This document shows positions 25,443-34,794 of a DNA stretch of 64,000 bases, piece by piece. Source of the DNA: Flavobacterium sediminilitoris (GTDB lineage: Bacteria; Bacteroidota; Bacteroidia; Flavobacteriales; Flavobacteriaceae); assembly GCF_023008245.1 (NCBI RefSeq), contig NZ_CP090145.1, positions 1,302,001 to 1,366,000 of the forward strand, written 5' to 3'. Position numbers and translations under genes: made by a program. The notes below the pieces were generated by a model. That model ran no database searches and had not been told where the DNA came from. It saw nothing but the letters and a program-made list of their open reading frames with translations. Every line of letters starts with the position of its first letter. The first letter of the stretch is position 1.

Positions 25443-25956
25443 CGAAGCATTTATATTTTTTGAAAGCCCATTAAAACCTTTTTTTGCTTCGATATTAGAT
25501 AACCATTATGATTTGTTTATTAACAAATCATATACTTAAATTACTTTAAGTTTAACATTATTAACCCCAGACCCGATAGCTAGAATTTGTAATCAGTACC
25601 CTCAATGACAAGTAAAAACACGTACTAGTATAAAAATTACTAAGCCGTATCAAAGTCGTATCAAAGTCGTACATAAGTTGAGTATAAGCCAACAAGTTAT
25701 TTGAATAAATAAAAACCCAACACCGCTACCGTACAATTCCTATCGTGTGGTTCTTAATCAAAAAGCCTTATTTTGAAAATCAGCAGCAATTATATACATT
25801 TACAGAAGTGAATTAAAGTAAAATATACTGTTCTTCTTTCTTGAAATTTGGGTTTACTCCGTCTTTACTCCGTGTATACTTAGTAGTAACCTCGATGATA
25901 CTCCATACTTGTGGTACCCTAAGATAATAAGGAAAAGATAGAATTTAATTTATTTT
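25443..25956. other. Gene-free, decayed island end
   Basis: No convincing gene on either strand. It holds two short tandem duplications: an 11-mer CGTATCAAAGT at 25646-25656 and 25657-25667, and an 11-base unit TTTACTCCGT(C/G) at 25853-25874. It also has a GACCCGATA echo near 25569 that resembles the start of spacer repeat 1. The orphan pgi tail begins at 25957. Confidence 0.7.
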
Positions 25957-26073
25957 GGAGTTGAATTAGGAAAACAATTAGCTAATTCTATTTTGGAAGA
26001 ATTAAATACAGGAAATCTTAACACTCATGATAGTTCTACTAATTTTCTGTTAAAAGAATATATTTCTCAATAA
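25957..26073 (+). pseudogene. Orphan 3' end of pgi (right direct repeat plus original tail)
   Basis: Bases 25957-26045 are identical to pgi 2321-2409. The frame then continues with different bases to encode NFLLKEYISQ and TAA at 26071-26073. The rest of pgi is absent; the sequence before 25957 is unrelated. The tail differs in codons from the present pgi tail (NFLLRKYIE), so it is not a simple copy of it. It is most easily read as the ancestral pgi end, left behind when the island entered. Confidence 0.9.
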
Positions 26074-26150
26074 TATATTAAAAGTGCAGTGTTTTATTCG
26101 AAATAAAAGATTATTCTTAAAAATGTATTTAATTGCTTGTGAAGACATAA

Positions 26151-26190
26151 AATGTTAAACTAAGTTAAAACTTAACATTAACTTAACATT
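26151..26190. promoter_or_regulatory. Repeated TTAACATT boxes upstream of the TonB receptor
   Basis: AATGTTAA (26151-26158) forms an inverted repeat with TTAACATT (26172-26179), which recurs at 26183-26190, 11 bases on. The cluster lies 46-85 bases before the receptor ATG. A GAAATTTG box near 26209 is one mismatch from the -7 consensus. It is a plausible operator, but no regulator is known. Confidence 0.4.
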
Positions 26191-26235
26191 CGAAAAAGAA
26201 CGAAGTGTGAAATTTGCAAAAAAATCACACATCTA

Positions 26236-28878
26236 ATGAAAATTTTTAAAAAACTGACAATTTTTGGGTTTTTCCTTTTTGCAACCCTTACAGCTTTCTC
26301 TCAGGCAAAGATAACTGGAGTGGTTGTTGATCAAGAATTTAATGAACCATTACCTGGAGCAAATGTTCTTATTAAAGGAACAAAAGACGGTTCTACAACA
26401 GGTTTTGATGGTAAGTTCTCAATTTCTACTTCTTTAACTTCAGGAGAAATTGTTATATCTTATTTAGGCTACAAAACGAAAACTATTTCATTTACTATGA
26501 AAGGGAATAGTATTAATGTAGGAAATATTTCACTTTCTAGTGATGAAAATCAATTGGAAACAGTTGTTTTAATTGGAACTGGGATTATTGACTTAGCAAA
26601 AGACAGAAAAACACCTATTGCAGTTTCAACAATCAAAGCTATTGAGATTCAAGAAAAAGTAGGTACTTCTGATATTACACAGGCTATGGTGAATACTCCG
26701 TCTGTATATGTTGCTGATCAATCTAGGGGATATGGGGATTCTAACATTAGAGTACGTGGATTTGCACAAGATAACACTGCAGTTTTAATTAATGGACAAC
26801 CAGTTAATGGAATGGAAGATGGATTAGTGTATTGGTCAAACTGGTCAGGATTGACTGATATTGCAAATGGAATACAAATTCAAAGAGGTTTAGGTTCATC
26901 AAAATTAGCAATTTCTTCTGTAGGAGGAACAATTAATATTGTAACTAAAGCTACTGATAAAAAAGAAGGTGGTTTTGCGTCATTAGGAGTGGCTAATAAC
27001 AGTTATTTCAAGACATTAGCGGGTTATAATACAGGATTGAATGAGAAAGGTTGGGGGATGAGTATTATGATGTCTCACTGGCAAGGTGAAGGATATACTA
27101 TAGGTACACAAGGGCGTGGTCAAAATTATTTTATTTCAGTAGGTTACAAGCCTAGTGATAAACATAATTTCAATTTCTTACTGACTGGAGCACCACAATA
27201 TCACAATCAAAGCTATTCACAAAGTATTAGCACTTTCTTAGAAAAAGGAAGAAAATACAATAGTAACTGGGGTACTTTAGACGGTAAGTTTAAAAGTGAA
27301 GTTGGTAACTATTACCACAAACCAGTTGCAAATTTAAACTGGGATTATACAATTTCTGAAAACTCAAGTTTATCTACAGTATTGTATGCTTCTTGGGGAA
27401 GAGGAGGAAGTGTTGGAAGTGTTGGAGGCGGAAGAGTAAGAACAAATGGACAAATTGATTTTGATCAAATTTATGCAAATAACTTAGCCAGTACTACAGG
27501 CGCTTCTACTTATGCCTTAAGAAATTCAGTTAATAGTCACGAATGGTATGGTTTAATAACGAATTTTGAGACTAAATTTACAGACGAATTAACTTTTAAT
27601 GCTGGTTTTGATCTTAGAACATACAAAGGAACTCACTTCAGACAACTAACAGATTTATTAGGAGCAGACTATTATTTGGATAATGATGTTTTAAATGTTA
27701 ATAATCCTAATAATCAAATATCAGCAACTTACAATTCAGATCCTTGGAGTGCATTATTTAACTATGCTGATGAAGGGGAAAGATATGCGTGGGATTATGA
27801 TGAAAGAATTACTTATGGTGGTGCTTTTTCTCAAATAGAATATTCAAATGACAAATTTTCAGTTTTTTTTCAAGGAGCGTTATCTAATCAATCTCATGTA
27901 AGATGGGATAGATATCAATATTTACCAGCGGATGAAAAATCTAAAAGTGTTAACAATATAGGCTATAATGCTAAAGGTGGAGTGGCTTATAATATTAATG
28001 AAAATCATGCTGTTTACAGTAATGCAGGTTATTATTCGCGTCAACCTTATCATGATAATATTTATTTAAATTTTGGTAATGATGTAAACCCTTTAACTAA
28101 AAACGAGAAAATATTAGGTCTTGAATTAGGATACAGTTTCAACTCTTCTTATTTTTCTGCTAATTTAAATGCGTATAGAACGTCATGGAAAGATAGAGTC
28201 ACCACAACCTCATCTGTTGCTGAAGCTGGAGATGTAGTTGGTACTACTGTGTTAAATGAAGGAGATATTGTATATGCAACAAATCAAGGTGTTGAACAAT
28301 TGCATTCAGGTGTTGAATTAGATTTTGTTGCTAGGCCAATTCAAAAACTTAGTTTAAAAGGTTTTGCTTCTGTTGGTGATTGGAAATATCAAGATGATGT
28401 TGTAACAACTTATAGAAATCAAGATAGAGTTATTCTTGATCAGGAAAAAAAAGATGTAGATGGAGGTGAAGTAGGTGGAGCAGCTCAAACTTCTTGGGGT
28501 TTAGGTTTAAAGTATGAAATTTTTACTCGCTTTAATATAGATGTAGATTGGAGAAATTACACAAAACTTTATGCAGATGTATCTCCTATCAAAGAAAATT
28601 TAGAATTACCAAAATATGATTTAGTAGACGCAGGACTTTCTTACAAAATGTTAGTTGGTAAAGATGATAAAAATTCTGTAGCTTTTAGATTAAACGTAAA
28701 TAATGTTTTTCAAGAAATATATTTAGCATCTATAGTAGCTTCAAGATCTTCTGGAAATGTTGATGGTCTTTTTCAAGCTAATGATACTGATGCTTCTTTT
28801 AATGGAATCAATGTTAAGAACAGTGCTTACTTTGGTTTAGGTAGAACATGGAATTTCTCAATTAGATATAATTTCTAA
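26236..28878 (+). CDS. TonB-dependent receptor with CarboxypepD_reg-like domain (880 aa)
   Basis: An outer-membrane transporter driven by TonB; the substrate is unknown. The signal peptide ends LTAFSQ. A carboxypeptidase regulatory-like domain follows at about 24-105 (ITGVVVDQEFNEPLPGANV, GFDGKFSI). The plug domain has SNIRVRGF, VLINGQPVNG and GSSKLAISSVGGTINIVT. The large barrel ends with the aromatic strand RTWNFSIRYNF. It is full length and not a SusC (no SusD partner follows). It stands alone between the island scar and a strong terminator. Before island entry it was probably the gene directly after pgi. Confidence 0.9.
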   Translation: MKIFKKLTIFGFFLFATLTAFSQAKITGVVVDQEFNEPLPGANVLIKGTKDGSTTGFDGKFSISTSLTSGEIVISYLGYKTKTISFTMKGNSINVGNISLSSDENQLETVVLIGTGIIDLAKDRKTPIAVSTIKAIEIQEKVGTSDITQAMVNTPSVYVADQSRGYGDSNIRVRGFAQDNTAVLINGQPVNGMEDGLVYWSNWSGLTDIANGIQIQRGLGSSKLAISSVGGTINIVTKATDKKEGGFASLGVANNSYFKTLAGYNTGLNEKGWGMSIMMSHWQGEGYTIGTQGRGQNYFISVGYKPSDKHNFNFLLTGAPQYHNQSYSQSISTFLEKGRKYNSNWGTLDGKFKSEVGNYYHKPVANLNWDYTISENSSLSTVLYASWGRGGSVGSVGGGRVRTNGQIDFDQIYANNLASTTGASTYALRNSVNSHEWYGLITNFETKFTDELTFNAGFDLRTYKGTHFRQLTDLLGADYYLDNDVLNVNNPNNQISATYNSDPWSALFNYADEGERYAWDYDERITYGGAFSQIEYSNDKFSVFFQGALSNQSHVRWDRYQYLPADEKSKSVNNIGYNAKGGVAYNINENHAVYSNAGYYSRQPYHDNIYLNFGNDVNPLTKNEKILGLELGYSFNSSYFSANLNAYRTSWKDRVTTTSSVAEAGDVVGTTVLNEGDIVYATNQGVEQLHSGVELDFVARPIQKLSLKGFASVGDWKYQDDVVTTYRNQDRVILDQEKKDVDGGEVGGAAQTSWGLGLKYEIFTRFNIDVDWRNYTKLYADVSPIKENLELPKYDLVDAGLSYKMLVGKDDKNSVAFRLNVNNVFQEIYLASIVASRSSGNVDGLFQANDTDASFNGINVKNSAYFGLGRTWNFSIRYNF

Positions 28879-28901
28879 TAAAGAAATTTAATTATATAAC
28901 T

Positions 28902-28935
28902 AACCGCTTCACATTTTTTGTGAAGCGGTTTTTTT
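28902..28935 (+). terminator. Terminator after the TonB receptor
   Basis: Perfect 11-base stem AACCGCTTCAC / GTGAAGCGGTT with a 7-base T-rich loop, followed by a T run. Confidence 0.9.
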
Positions 28936-28941
28936 ATTTAG

Positions 28942-28949
28942 TATCTTTG
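28942..28949 (+). promoter_or_regulatory. Candidate -7 box TATCTTTG
   Basis: Matches TAnnTTTG. A TTG lies 21 bases upstream at 28918-28920, overlapping the terminator hairpin. It is 27 bases before the ATG at 28977. Confidence 0.5.
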
Positions 28950-28976
28950 TTCAAATCACTTTTAAAATTAATAATT

Positions 28977-29399
28977 ATGTATTCAGCTCTACAATCAGCA
29001 CATTCCATTTTTGCCTATATTGTTTTGTCAATTTTGTTTTTAGCAGCAATAAATGCGATAATAGGTATTACTTCTAAAAAAATATTTACAACTAAAGATT
29101 TAAGAATATCATTGTTTGCTTTAATATTGTCGCATTTTCAATTATTATTAGGGTTTGTTCTTTATTTTGTTTCTCCTTTAGGATCAGCATCTTTAGGAAA
29201 TATGGATAAAGCATTTCGCTTAACATCATTAGAACATCCATTGATTAATATTATAGCAATAGCATTAATTACAATAGGGTGGTCTAAACATAAGAAAGAA
29301 GAAAGTAATAATGGTAAATTTAAAAAAATAGGTATTTTCTATACAATAGGGTTTTTACTAATTCTGTCTAGGTTACCTTGGGCAAATTGGCTTAACTAA
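28977..29399 (+). CDS. Conserved four-helix membrane protein (140 aa)
   Basis: ATG 28977 is preferred to an in-frame GTG at 28920, which sits in the terminator hairpin. Four hydrophobic segments are visible: IFAYIVLSILFLAAINAIIG, LRISLFALILSHFQLLLGFV, PLINIIAIALITIGW and IGIFYTIGFLLILSRLPW. Two His residues in or near helices (HSIFAY, SHFQLL) could bind a cofactor, but no function is established here. Related flavobacterial proteins are usually annotated as hypothetical membrane proteins. It probably shares a transcript with the RlpA-like gene 24 bases downstream. Confidence 0.75.
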   Translation: MYSALQSAHSIFAYIVLSILFLAAINAIIGITSKKIFTTKDLRISLFALILSHFQLLLGFVLYFVSPLGSASLGNMDKAFRLTSLEHPLINIIAIALITIGWSKHKKEESNNGKFKKIGIFYTIGFLLILSRLPWANWLN

Positions 29400-29423
29400 T
29401 GATTTTAAGTTGTAAAAATTGAA

Positions 29424-29894
29424 ATGAAATTCTCAACAAAAATAATTTGCTCTTTATTTTTACTTGTTTTTGCAAGTAGTTTTACGAGTAAAAAAACAGG
29501 TATATTTACTAATAGAAATGTCTTTTTTGATTCTATAAAAAAAGATACTATTTTGGTTGACTCTATTAGTTTAGATTCCTCTTTAGTGATAAAATCATTC
29601 AAAGAAAGTGTTCATGCATCATATTATCATGATAAATTTAATGGTCGTAGAACTGCAAGTGGACAAAAATTTAATAATAACCTTTATACAGCAGCACATA
29701 AGAAATTAAAATTTGGAACAAAAGTTAAAGTAACCAATACAGTTAATGGTAAATCTGTAATTGTAGTTATAAATGATAGAGGACCTTTTATAAAAGGAAG
29801 AGAGATAGATTTATCTAAAAAGGCTTTTATGGAGATTGCTAAAAATAAAAAACGGGGATATTTAATTGTAGACCTAGAAATTATAGAAGAATAA
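29424..29894 (+). CDS. RlpA-like septal ring protein with double-psi beta-barrel (156 aa)
   Basis: Probably acts on or binds peptidoglycan in the periplasm. The N-terminal signal sequence runs [16 protein letters not shown]. The DPBB domain spans about residues 65-156 with the family motifs [48 protein letters not shown] and KKAFMEI. It lacks the C-terminal SPOR domain of the E. coli protein, as is usual in flavobacteria. A strong terminator overlaps its stop codon, so the downstream regulator is transcribed separately. Confidence 0.88.
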   Translation: MKFSTKIICSLFLLVFASSFTSKKTGIFTNRNVFFDSIKKDTILVDSISLDSSLVIKSFKESVHASYYHDKFNGRRTASGQKFNNNLYTAAHKKLKFGTKVKVTNTVNGKSVIVVINDRGPFIKGREIDLSKKAFMEIAKNKKRGYLIVDLEIIEE

Positions 29895-29918
29895 AAATCG
29901 GCAACTGCCGATTTTTTT
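29893..29918 (+). terminator. Terminator after the RlpA-like gene
   Basis: Stem AAAAATCGGC / GCCGATTTTT with loop AACT, then T residues. It begins at the stop codon of the RlpA-like gene. Confidence 0.85.
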
Positions 29919-29950
29919 ATGCAAAAAAATTAACAAAAAATTAAGTTCGT

Positions 29951-29986
29951 TTAGTTCGGTTGTAAGCGAACTAATTAATAAATTTG
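29951..29986 (+). promoter_or_regulatory. Promoter and palindromic operator of the regulator/efflux operon
   Basis: TTG (29960-29962) and TAAATTTG (29979-29986), 16 bases apart, fit the flavobacterial promoter pattern. A perfect inverted repeat TTAGTTCG (29951-29958) / CGAACTAA (29967-29974) straddles the -33 TTG. A further half site, TTAAGTTCG, is at 29941-29949. A MarR-type repressor bound here would block transcription of its own gene and the pump. Confidence 0.7.
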
Positions 29987-30002
29987 CAAAAAAATATTCA
30001 AA

Positions 30003-30485
30003 ATGACAAATCAAGAAGAGAAAGAAGAATTGATAGAAATGTTTGGAGTACATTTTGAAAAGCATTATAATTTATCACCATTGAGTTCAAGAATTTTAGC
30101 ATTATTAGTGATAGATGCATGTAAATCAGGATTAACTTTTGAAGAATTAGTTGTAAAGTTAGGAGCAAGTAAAAGTTCTGTTTCAACAAACATTAATCTG
30201 CTTTTAAAAATGGGGAGAATAAATTATTATACAATTCCAAACGATAGAAAAAAATACTTTAAAGCAGCACCTTTAAGTCAACGATTAAAAAATTATTTAG
30301 ATTTAGTTGAAGATGAAAAAACATTGATTAATAGAATTATGAATTATAGAGAGAAAAATGTGTCCTGTAATGCAGAAGCTATAAATCTTAAAAATAGTAT
30401 TGCTTACAAAGAACACATTCTGAAAGTTGAAGAATTACTAATTAATACAATAGAAAAATTTAAAGAAATCGAAATCACAAATTAA
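30003..30485 (+). CDS. GbsR/MarR-family transcriptional regulator (160 aa)
   Basis: A cytoplasmic DNA-binding protein with winged-helix region LTFEELVVKLGASKSSVSTN ... INYYTIPNDRKKYFKAA (about residues 43-90), followed by long helices for dimerisation. It is 23 bases upstream of the efflux adaptor and shares its promoter, so it most likely represses the pump operon and itself through the palindrome at 29951-29974. That target is inferred from position. GbsR-type regulators preceding RND pumps are common in flavobacteria. Confidence 0.85.
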   Translation: MTNQEEKEELIEMFGVHFEKHYNLSPLSSRILALLVIDACKSGLTFEELVVKLGASKSSVSTNINLLLKMGRINYYTIPNDRKKYFKAAPLSQRLKNYLDLVEDEKTLINRIMNYREKNVSCNAEAINLKNSIAYKEHILKVEELLINTIEKFKEIEITN

Positions 30486-30508
30486 TCCAATAAATAAAAA
30501 TACTAACT

Positions 30509-31612
30509 ATGAATAAAAAATATTTTATAACTGTTTTTGTTATAACCCTACTGATTTCATGTAATAAGAAAGATAGTTCTAAAACAACTCTACCTGTATC
30601 CTCTTATAAAGTAGTTCAAGTTTCTAAAAGTAATACCACTTTATTAGCAGAATATCCAACTAAATTAGAAGGTATTACAGATATAGATATTCGTCCAAAA
30701 GTAGATGGATATATTGAAAAAATATACGTTGATGAGGGACAGGAAGTAAAAAAAGGACAATTGCTTTTCAAATTAGAAACGCAAACAGCTACACAAGAAG
30801 CAGGAGCTGCAAAAGCAAGAGTAGATGTTGCACAAGTAGAAGTAAATCGTTTGATGCCATTGGTTGAACGAAAAATTATTAGTGATGTACAATTAGCAAC
30901 TGCTAAAGCTAATTTAGCCAGTGCAAAAAGCACCTATCAAAGTATAATTGCCAGAATAAACTACGCTACAATTACAAGCCCAGTAAATGGAATTGTAGGT
31001 ACATTGCCTTTAAGAATTGGAAGTTATGTAAGTAGTCAAACAGCACAACCTTTAACTCGAATTTCAGATATTAGCAAAGTTTATGCTTATTTCTCAGTTA
31101 ACGAAAAAGAACAATTAGACATTATGATGAATGCTGAAGGAAAAACTTTCCAAGATAAAATAGGTAATATGCCTTTAGTAAACTTGGTTTTAAGTAATGG
31201 TATTGCATATCAAGAAAAGGGGAAAATAGAAACATTTAGCGGTCAAGCTAATACGCAAACAGGTTCATTCAATGTTAGAGCAAGTTTTCCAAATCCAAAC
31301 AGATTGCTGAGATCAGGTGGAAGCGGAGTAATTCAAATTCCAACTAACTTGAAAGATGTTATTCTAATTCCTCAAAATGCAACGGTCGAGTTACAAGATA
31401 AAAGAATCGCTTTAATTGTAGATAATGAAAATAAAGTAAAATTTGTTCCTATTGAAGTTCGTGCAGTTCCAGGGGGTAAATACTTCGTAGTAGATAAAGG
31501 ATTAAGCGCAAATGATAAATTTTTAATAGAAGGTGTTGGTATTGTAGCAGAAGGTACACCAATAAAACCAGAAGTTATTGACTTAAAAGAACTAGATAAT
31601 CCTAAAAAATAA
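30509..31612 (+). CDS. RND efflux periplasmic adaptor, lipoprotein (AcrA/MexA-like, 367 aa)
   Basis: A membrane-fusion subunit linking the inner-membrane pump to the outer-membrane channel. The lipobox LLISC at about residue 18 predicts a lipidated N-terminus. A barrel-sandwich/biotinyl-lipoyl half is visible at IDIRPKVDGYIEKIYVDEGQ. An alpha-hairpin (GAAKARVDVAQVEVNRLMPL to ATAKANLASAKSTYQS) is followed by the second lipoyl half (YATITSPVNGIVGTLPLRIG). The beta-barrel and membrane-proximal domains complete a normal-length protein. It is the first structural gene of the MarR, adaptor, RND, channel operon. Confidence 0.93.
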   Translation: MNKKYFITVFVITLLISCNKKDSSKTTLPVSSYKVVQVSKSNTTLLAEYPTKLEGITDIDIRPKVDGYIEKIYVDEGQEVKKGQLLFKLETQTATQEAGAAKARVDVAQVEVNRLMPLVERKIISDVQLATAKANLASAKSTYQSIIARINYATITSPVNGIVGTLPLRIGSYVSSQTAQPLTRISDISKVYAYFSVNEKEQLDIMMNAEGKTFQDKIGNMPLVNLVLSNGIAYQEKGKIETFSGQANTQTGSFNVRASFPNPNRLLRSGGSGVIQIPTNLKDVILIPQNATVELQDKRIALIVDNENKVKFVPIEVRAVPGGKYFVVDKGLSANDKFLIEGVGIVAEGTPIKPEVIDLKELDNPKK

Positions 31613-31645
31613 TTTACAATTTAACGATTGAAAAACTAATAAACT

Positions 31646-34600
31646 ATGTTTTCAAAATTTATTGATAGACCTGTGTTGTCAACGGTGATTTCTATTATCA
31701 TCGTTATATTGGGAGTTTTAGGGTTAATCACACTTCCAGTTTCACAATATCCAGAAATAGCTCCGCCAACAGTAACTGTATCAGCAAACTATCAAGGAGC
31801 AAGTGCCGAAGTTGTAATGAATTCGGTAGTAATTCCACTTGAAGAACAAATCAATGGTGTAGAAGACATGACTTACATGAGTTCTACTTCTAATAATGAT
31901 GGTTCAGCTTCTATAAGTATTTATTTTAAATTAGGTACAAACCCAGATTTAGCGGCTGTTAATGTCCAAAATAGAGTTTCTCGTGCAACATCTTTATTAC
32001 CACAAGAAGTTACAAGATCAGGTGTAACAACATCTAAAAGACAAAGTGATAACATATTAATTTTGTCTTTATATAGTGAAAACCCTGAATATGATGATAC
32101 CTTTCTTCAAAATTATGCGAATATCAATATTCTACCAAAAATTAAACGTGTAGCAGGGGTTGGAGATGCCATAATATTTGGTCAAAGAGATTATTCAATG
32201 CGTATTTGGTTAAAACCAGATGTTATGGCAAGTTATGGGTTAGTTCCATCAGATGTAACAGCATTATTAGCAGAACAAAATATTGAAGCTGCTCCTGGTC
32301 AGTTGGGAGAAAGTGGAAATCAATCATTTCAATATACTTTAAAATATAAAGGGCGTTTACAAACTACAAATGAGTTTGAAGAAATTATAGTTCGTTCTAC
32401 AGAAAATGGAGAAGTTCTAAAATTAGGAGATGTAGCAAAAATTGAATTAGGAGCTGTGAATTATGCTGGTAGCGCAAGTACAAATGGGAATAAATCAATT
32501 GCCATTGCCATTGCTCAAACAGCAGGATCAAATGCACAAGAAGTTATTGAAGGCTCTTTAGCAGTGCTAGAAAAAGCAAAAGTAAGTTTCCCGAAAGGAG
32601 TAGATTACGCAACCTTAATTAATGCAAATGACTTTTTAGATGAATCTATCACAAAAGTTATCCATACTTTAATAGAAGCTTTCTTATTAGTATTCTTAGT
32701 TGTTTTTGTTTTCTTACAAGATTGGAGATCAACACTAATTCCAGCTATTTCGGTTCCAGTTGCAATCGTTGGTACATTCTTCTTCTTGAGTCTGTTTGGA
32801 TTTACAATTAATTTATTGACACTATTTGCATTGGTGCTTGCCGTCGGAATTGTGGTGGATGATGCCATTGTGGTAGTAGAAGCCGTTCATGCCAAAATGG
32901 AAGCAGGGGAAAAGAATCCTAAAAAGGCAGCTCATAGTGCCATGAATGATATCAGTAGTGCTATTATCTCAATAACACTTGTAATGTCAGCCGTTTTTAT
33001 TCCAGTATCTTTTATTAGTGGTTCTGCGGGAGTTTTCTACAAACAATTTGGTTTAACATTAGCCGTTGCAATTGTATTATCAGCTATTAATGCACTTACA
33101 CTTTCGCCAGCTTTATGTGCCATTTTCTTAAAACCGCATAACGAAGAAGAAAAGAAAAAAGGGTTTTTACAACGTTTTTATTCATTGTTTAATATCGCTT
33201 TTGAAGCAACAACAGTTAAATATAAAAAATCAGTAGAGTTTTTCATTAAACGTAAATGGGTAGCTTTTTTAGGAATAGCAGTCTTCGCTGGAATTTTTGT
33301 ATTGCTTTTAAATATAACGCCAAAAGCATTTGTGCCTGGAGAAGATACTGGTGCTATTTTATCGGATGTATCTCTTCCTCCTGGAACTTCATTGGAAAGA
33401 ACAGAAGAAGTACTGTTGCAAATTGAAAATAAGGTGAAAGACTTACCTGAAATTAAAGAAGTACTTCGTATTTCTGGTAGAAGTTTAATTAGTGGAACAG
33501 GAAGTAACTACGGAATGGTAATTGTAAAATTGAAACCATGGGCAGATCGACCAGATGCTAATCAAGAAATTTCAGCAGTTGTTGGAGAATTATTCAAACG
33601 TGCGGCTGTTGTTAAAGATGCTAAAGTTCTATTCTTTGCACGTCCAACACTTGTAGGGTTTGGATTTACAAATGGATTTGAATTTCAACTTCAAGATCAA
33701 AAAGGAGGTACAATTAAAGAATTAAATGAGGTAAACAATAAGTTTTTAGGAGCTTTAAATAGTCGACCAGAAATTAAATATGCTGCGACATCATTTTCTC
33801 CAAATTATCCACAATATCGTATTGACTTAAATGTTGCTAGAATTAAAAACTCGGGTTTAACAGTAACAGACGTTTTAGGAACTATGCAAGGATATTATGG
33901 AGGAGTTTATGCATCCAATTTTAATAAATTTGGAAAACAATATAGAGTAATTTATCAGTCAGAACCAAAATTCAGAACAGATCCAGAATCTTTAAATAGT
34001 ATAATGGTAAGAAATAATAAAGGTGAAATGGCTCCAATTTCTCAATTTGTAACTTTAGAAAAAGTTTTTGGACCTCAAGCAATTGAACGTTTTAATTTAT
34101 TTACATCGGTTAAAATTACTGGAGCACCAAATGAAGGATTTAGTACAGGTGATGCCATTAAAGCTATTGAAGAAGTAGCAAGTCAAAGTCTACCAATTGG
34201 TTATGGATATGAATTCTCAGGAATGACACGTGAAGAAATTAGTGCAGGAGGACAAACACTATATATATTCCTTCTTTGTTTAGTTTTTGTTTATTTCTTA
34301 TTAGCTGCTCAATATGAAAGCTATATGTTACCTTTTGCGGTTCTATTATCATTACCTGTAGGTTTAGCTGGAGCTTATATTTTTGCCTATTTTTTCAATG
34401 TAAGTGATAATATTTATCTTCAAATTACCTTGATTATGCTTATTGGTTTATTGGCTAAGAATGCTATTTTGATAGTAGAGTTTGCAGCAGATTCCAGAAG
34501 AAAAGGTTGGAGTATAGCGCAAGCTGCTGTTCAAGGAGCAACAGCCCGTTTACGTCCCATTTTGATGACATCATTTGCTTTTATCCTTGGATTAATGCCA

Positions 34601-34783
34601 TTGATGTTAGCTAAAGGAGCAGGTGCAGTAGGGAATAATGCTATTGGAACAGGAGCAATTGGAGGAATGTTGATAGGAACAATCTTAGGAGTTTTTGTAA
34701 TTCCAGTTCTATTTATTGTTTTTCAAAATTTACAAGAAAAGATTAGTGGTAAACCAGAAGAAAATGATGTAGAAAGCTTATAA
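31646..34783 (+). CDS. RND efflux inner-membrane transporter (AcrB/HAE1-like, 1045 aa)
   Basis: A proton-driven multidrug/hydrophobe exporter. It is full length, with two sets of six transmembrane segments and two large periplasmic loops. The N-terminus MFSKFIDRPVLSTVISIIIV is typical. The proton-relay aspartates are in VGIVVDDAIVVVEAVHA. The pore-domain segments NVQNRVSRATSLLPQEV and GQLGESGNQSFQYTLKYKGR are also present. The second half has LIGLLAKNAILIVEFA and TARLRPILMTSFAFILGLMP. It lies between adaptor and channel genes with gaps of 33 and 11 bases. Substrate range cannot be read from the sequence. Confidence 0.96.
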   Translation: MFSKFIDRPVLSTVISIIIVILGVLGLITLPVSQYPEIAPPTVTVSANYQGASAEVVMNSVVIPLEEQINGVEDMTYMSSTSNNDGSASISIYFKLGTNPDLAAVNVQNRVSRATSLLPQEVTRSGVTTSKRQSDNILILSLYSENPEYDDTFLQNYANINILPKIKRVAGVGDAIIFGQRDYSMRIWLKPDVMASYGLVPSDVTALLAEQNIEAAPGQLGESGNQSFQYTLKYKGRLQTTNEFEEIIVRSTENGEVLKLGDVAKIELGAVNYAGSASTNGNKSIAIAIAQTAGSNAQEVIEGSLAVLEKAKVSFPKGVDYATLINANDFLDESITKVIHTLIEAFLLVFLVVFVFLQDWRSTLIPAISVPVAIVGTFFFLSLFGFTINLLTLFALVLAVGIVVDDAIVVVEAVHAKMEAGEKNPKKAAHSAMNDISSAIISITLVMSAVFIPVSFISGSAGVFYKQFGLTLAVAIVLSAINALTLSPALCAIFLKPHNEEEKKKGFLQRFYSLFNIAFEATTVKYKKSVEFFIKRKWVAFLGIAVFAGIFVLLLNITPKAFVPGEDTGAILSDVSLPPGTSLERTEEVLLQIENKVKDLPEIKEVLRISGRSLISGTGSNYGMVIVKLKPWADRPDANQEISAVVGELFKRAAVVKDAKVLFFARPTLVGFGFTNGFEFQLQDQKGGTIKELNEVNNKFLGALNSRPEIKYAATSFSPNYPQYRIDLNVARIKNSGLTVTDVLGTMQGYYGGVYASNFNKFGKQYRVIYQSEPKFRTDPESLNSIMVRNNKGEMAPISQFVTLEKVFGPQAIERFNLFTSVKITGAPNEGFSTGDAIKAIEEVASQSLPIGYGYEFSGMTREEISAGGQTLYIFLLCLVFVYFLLAAQYESYMLPFAVLLSLPVGLAGAYIFAYFFNVSDNIYLQITLIMLIGLLAKNAILIVEFAADSRRKGWSIAQAAVQGATARLRPILMTSFAFILGLMPLMLAKGAGAVGNNAIGTGAIGGMLIGTILGVFVIPVLFIVFQNLQEKISGKPEENDVESL

Positions 34784-34794
34784 TCAAAAAGAAA

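Noticed and set aside
28920..28976. N-terminal extension of the four-helix membrane protein from GTG 28920
   Set aside because: It would begin inside the terminator hairpin; ATG 28977 follows a consensus promoter box.
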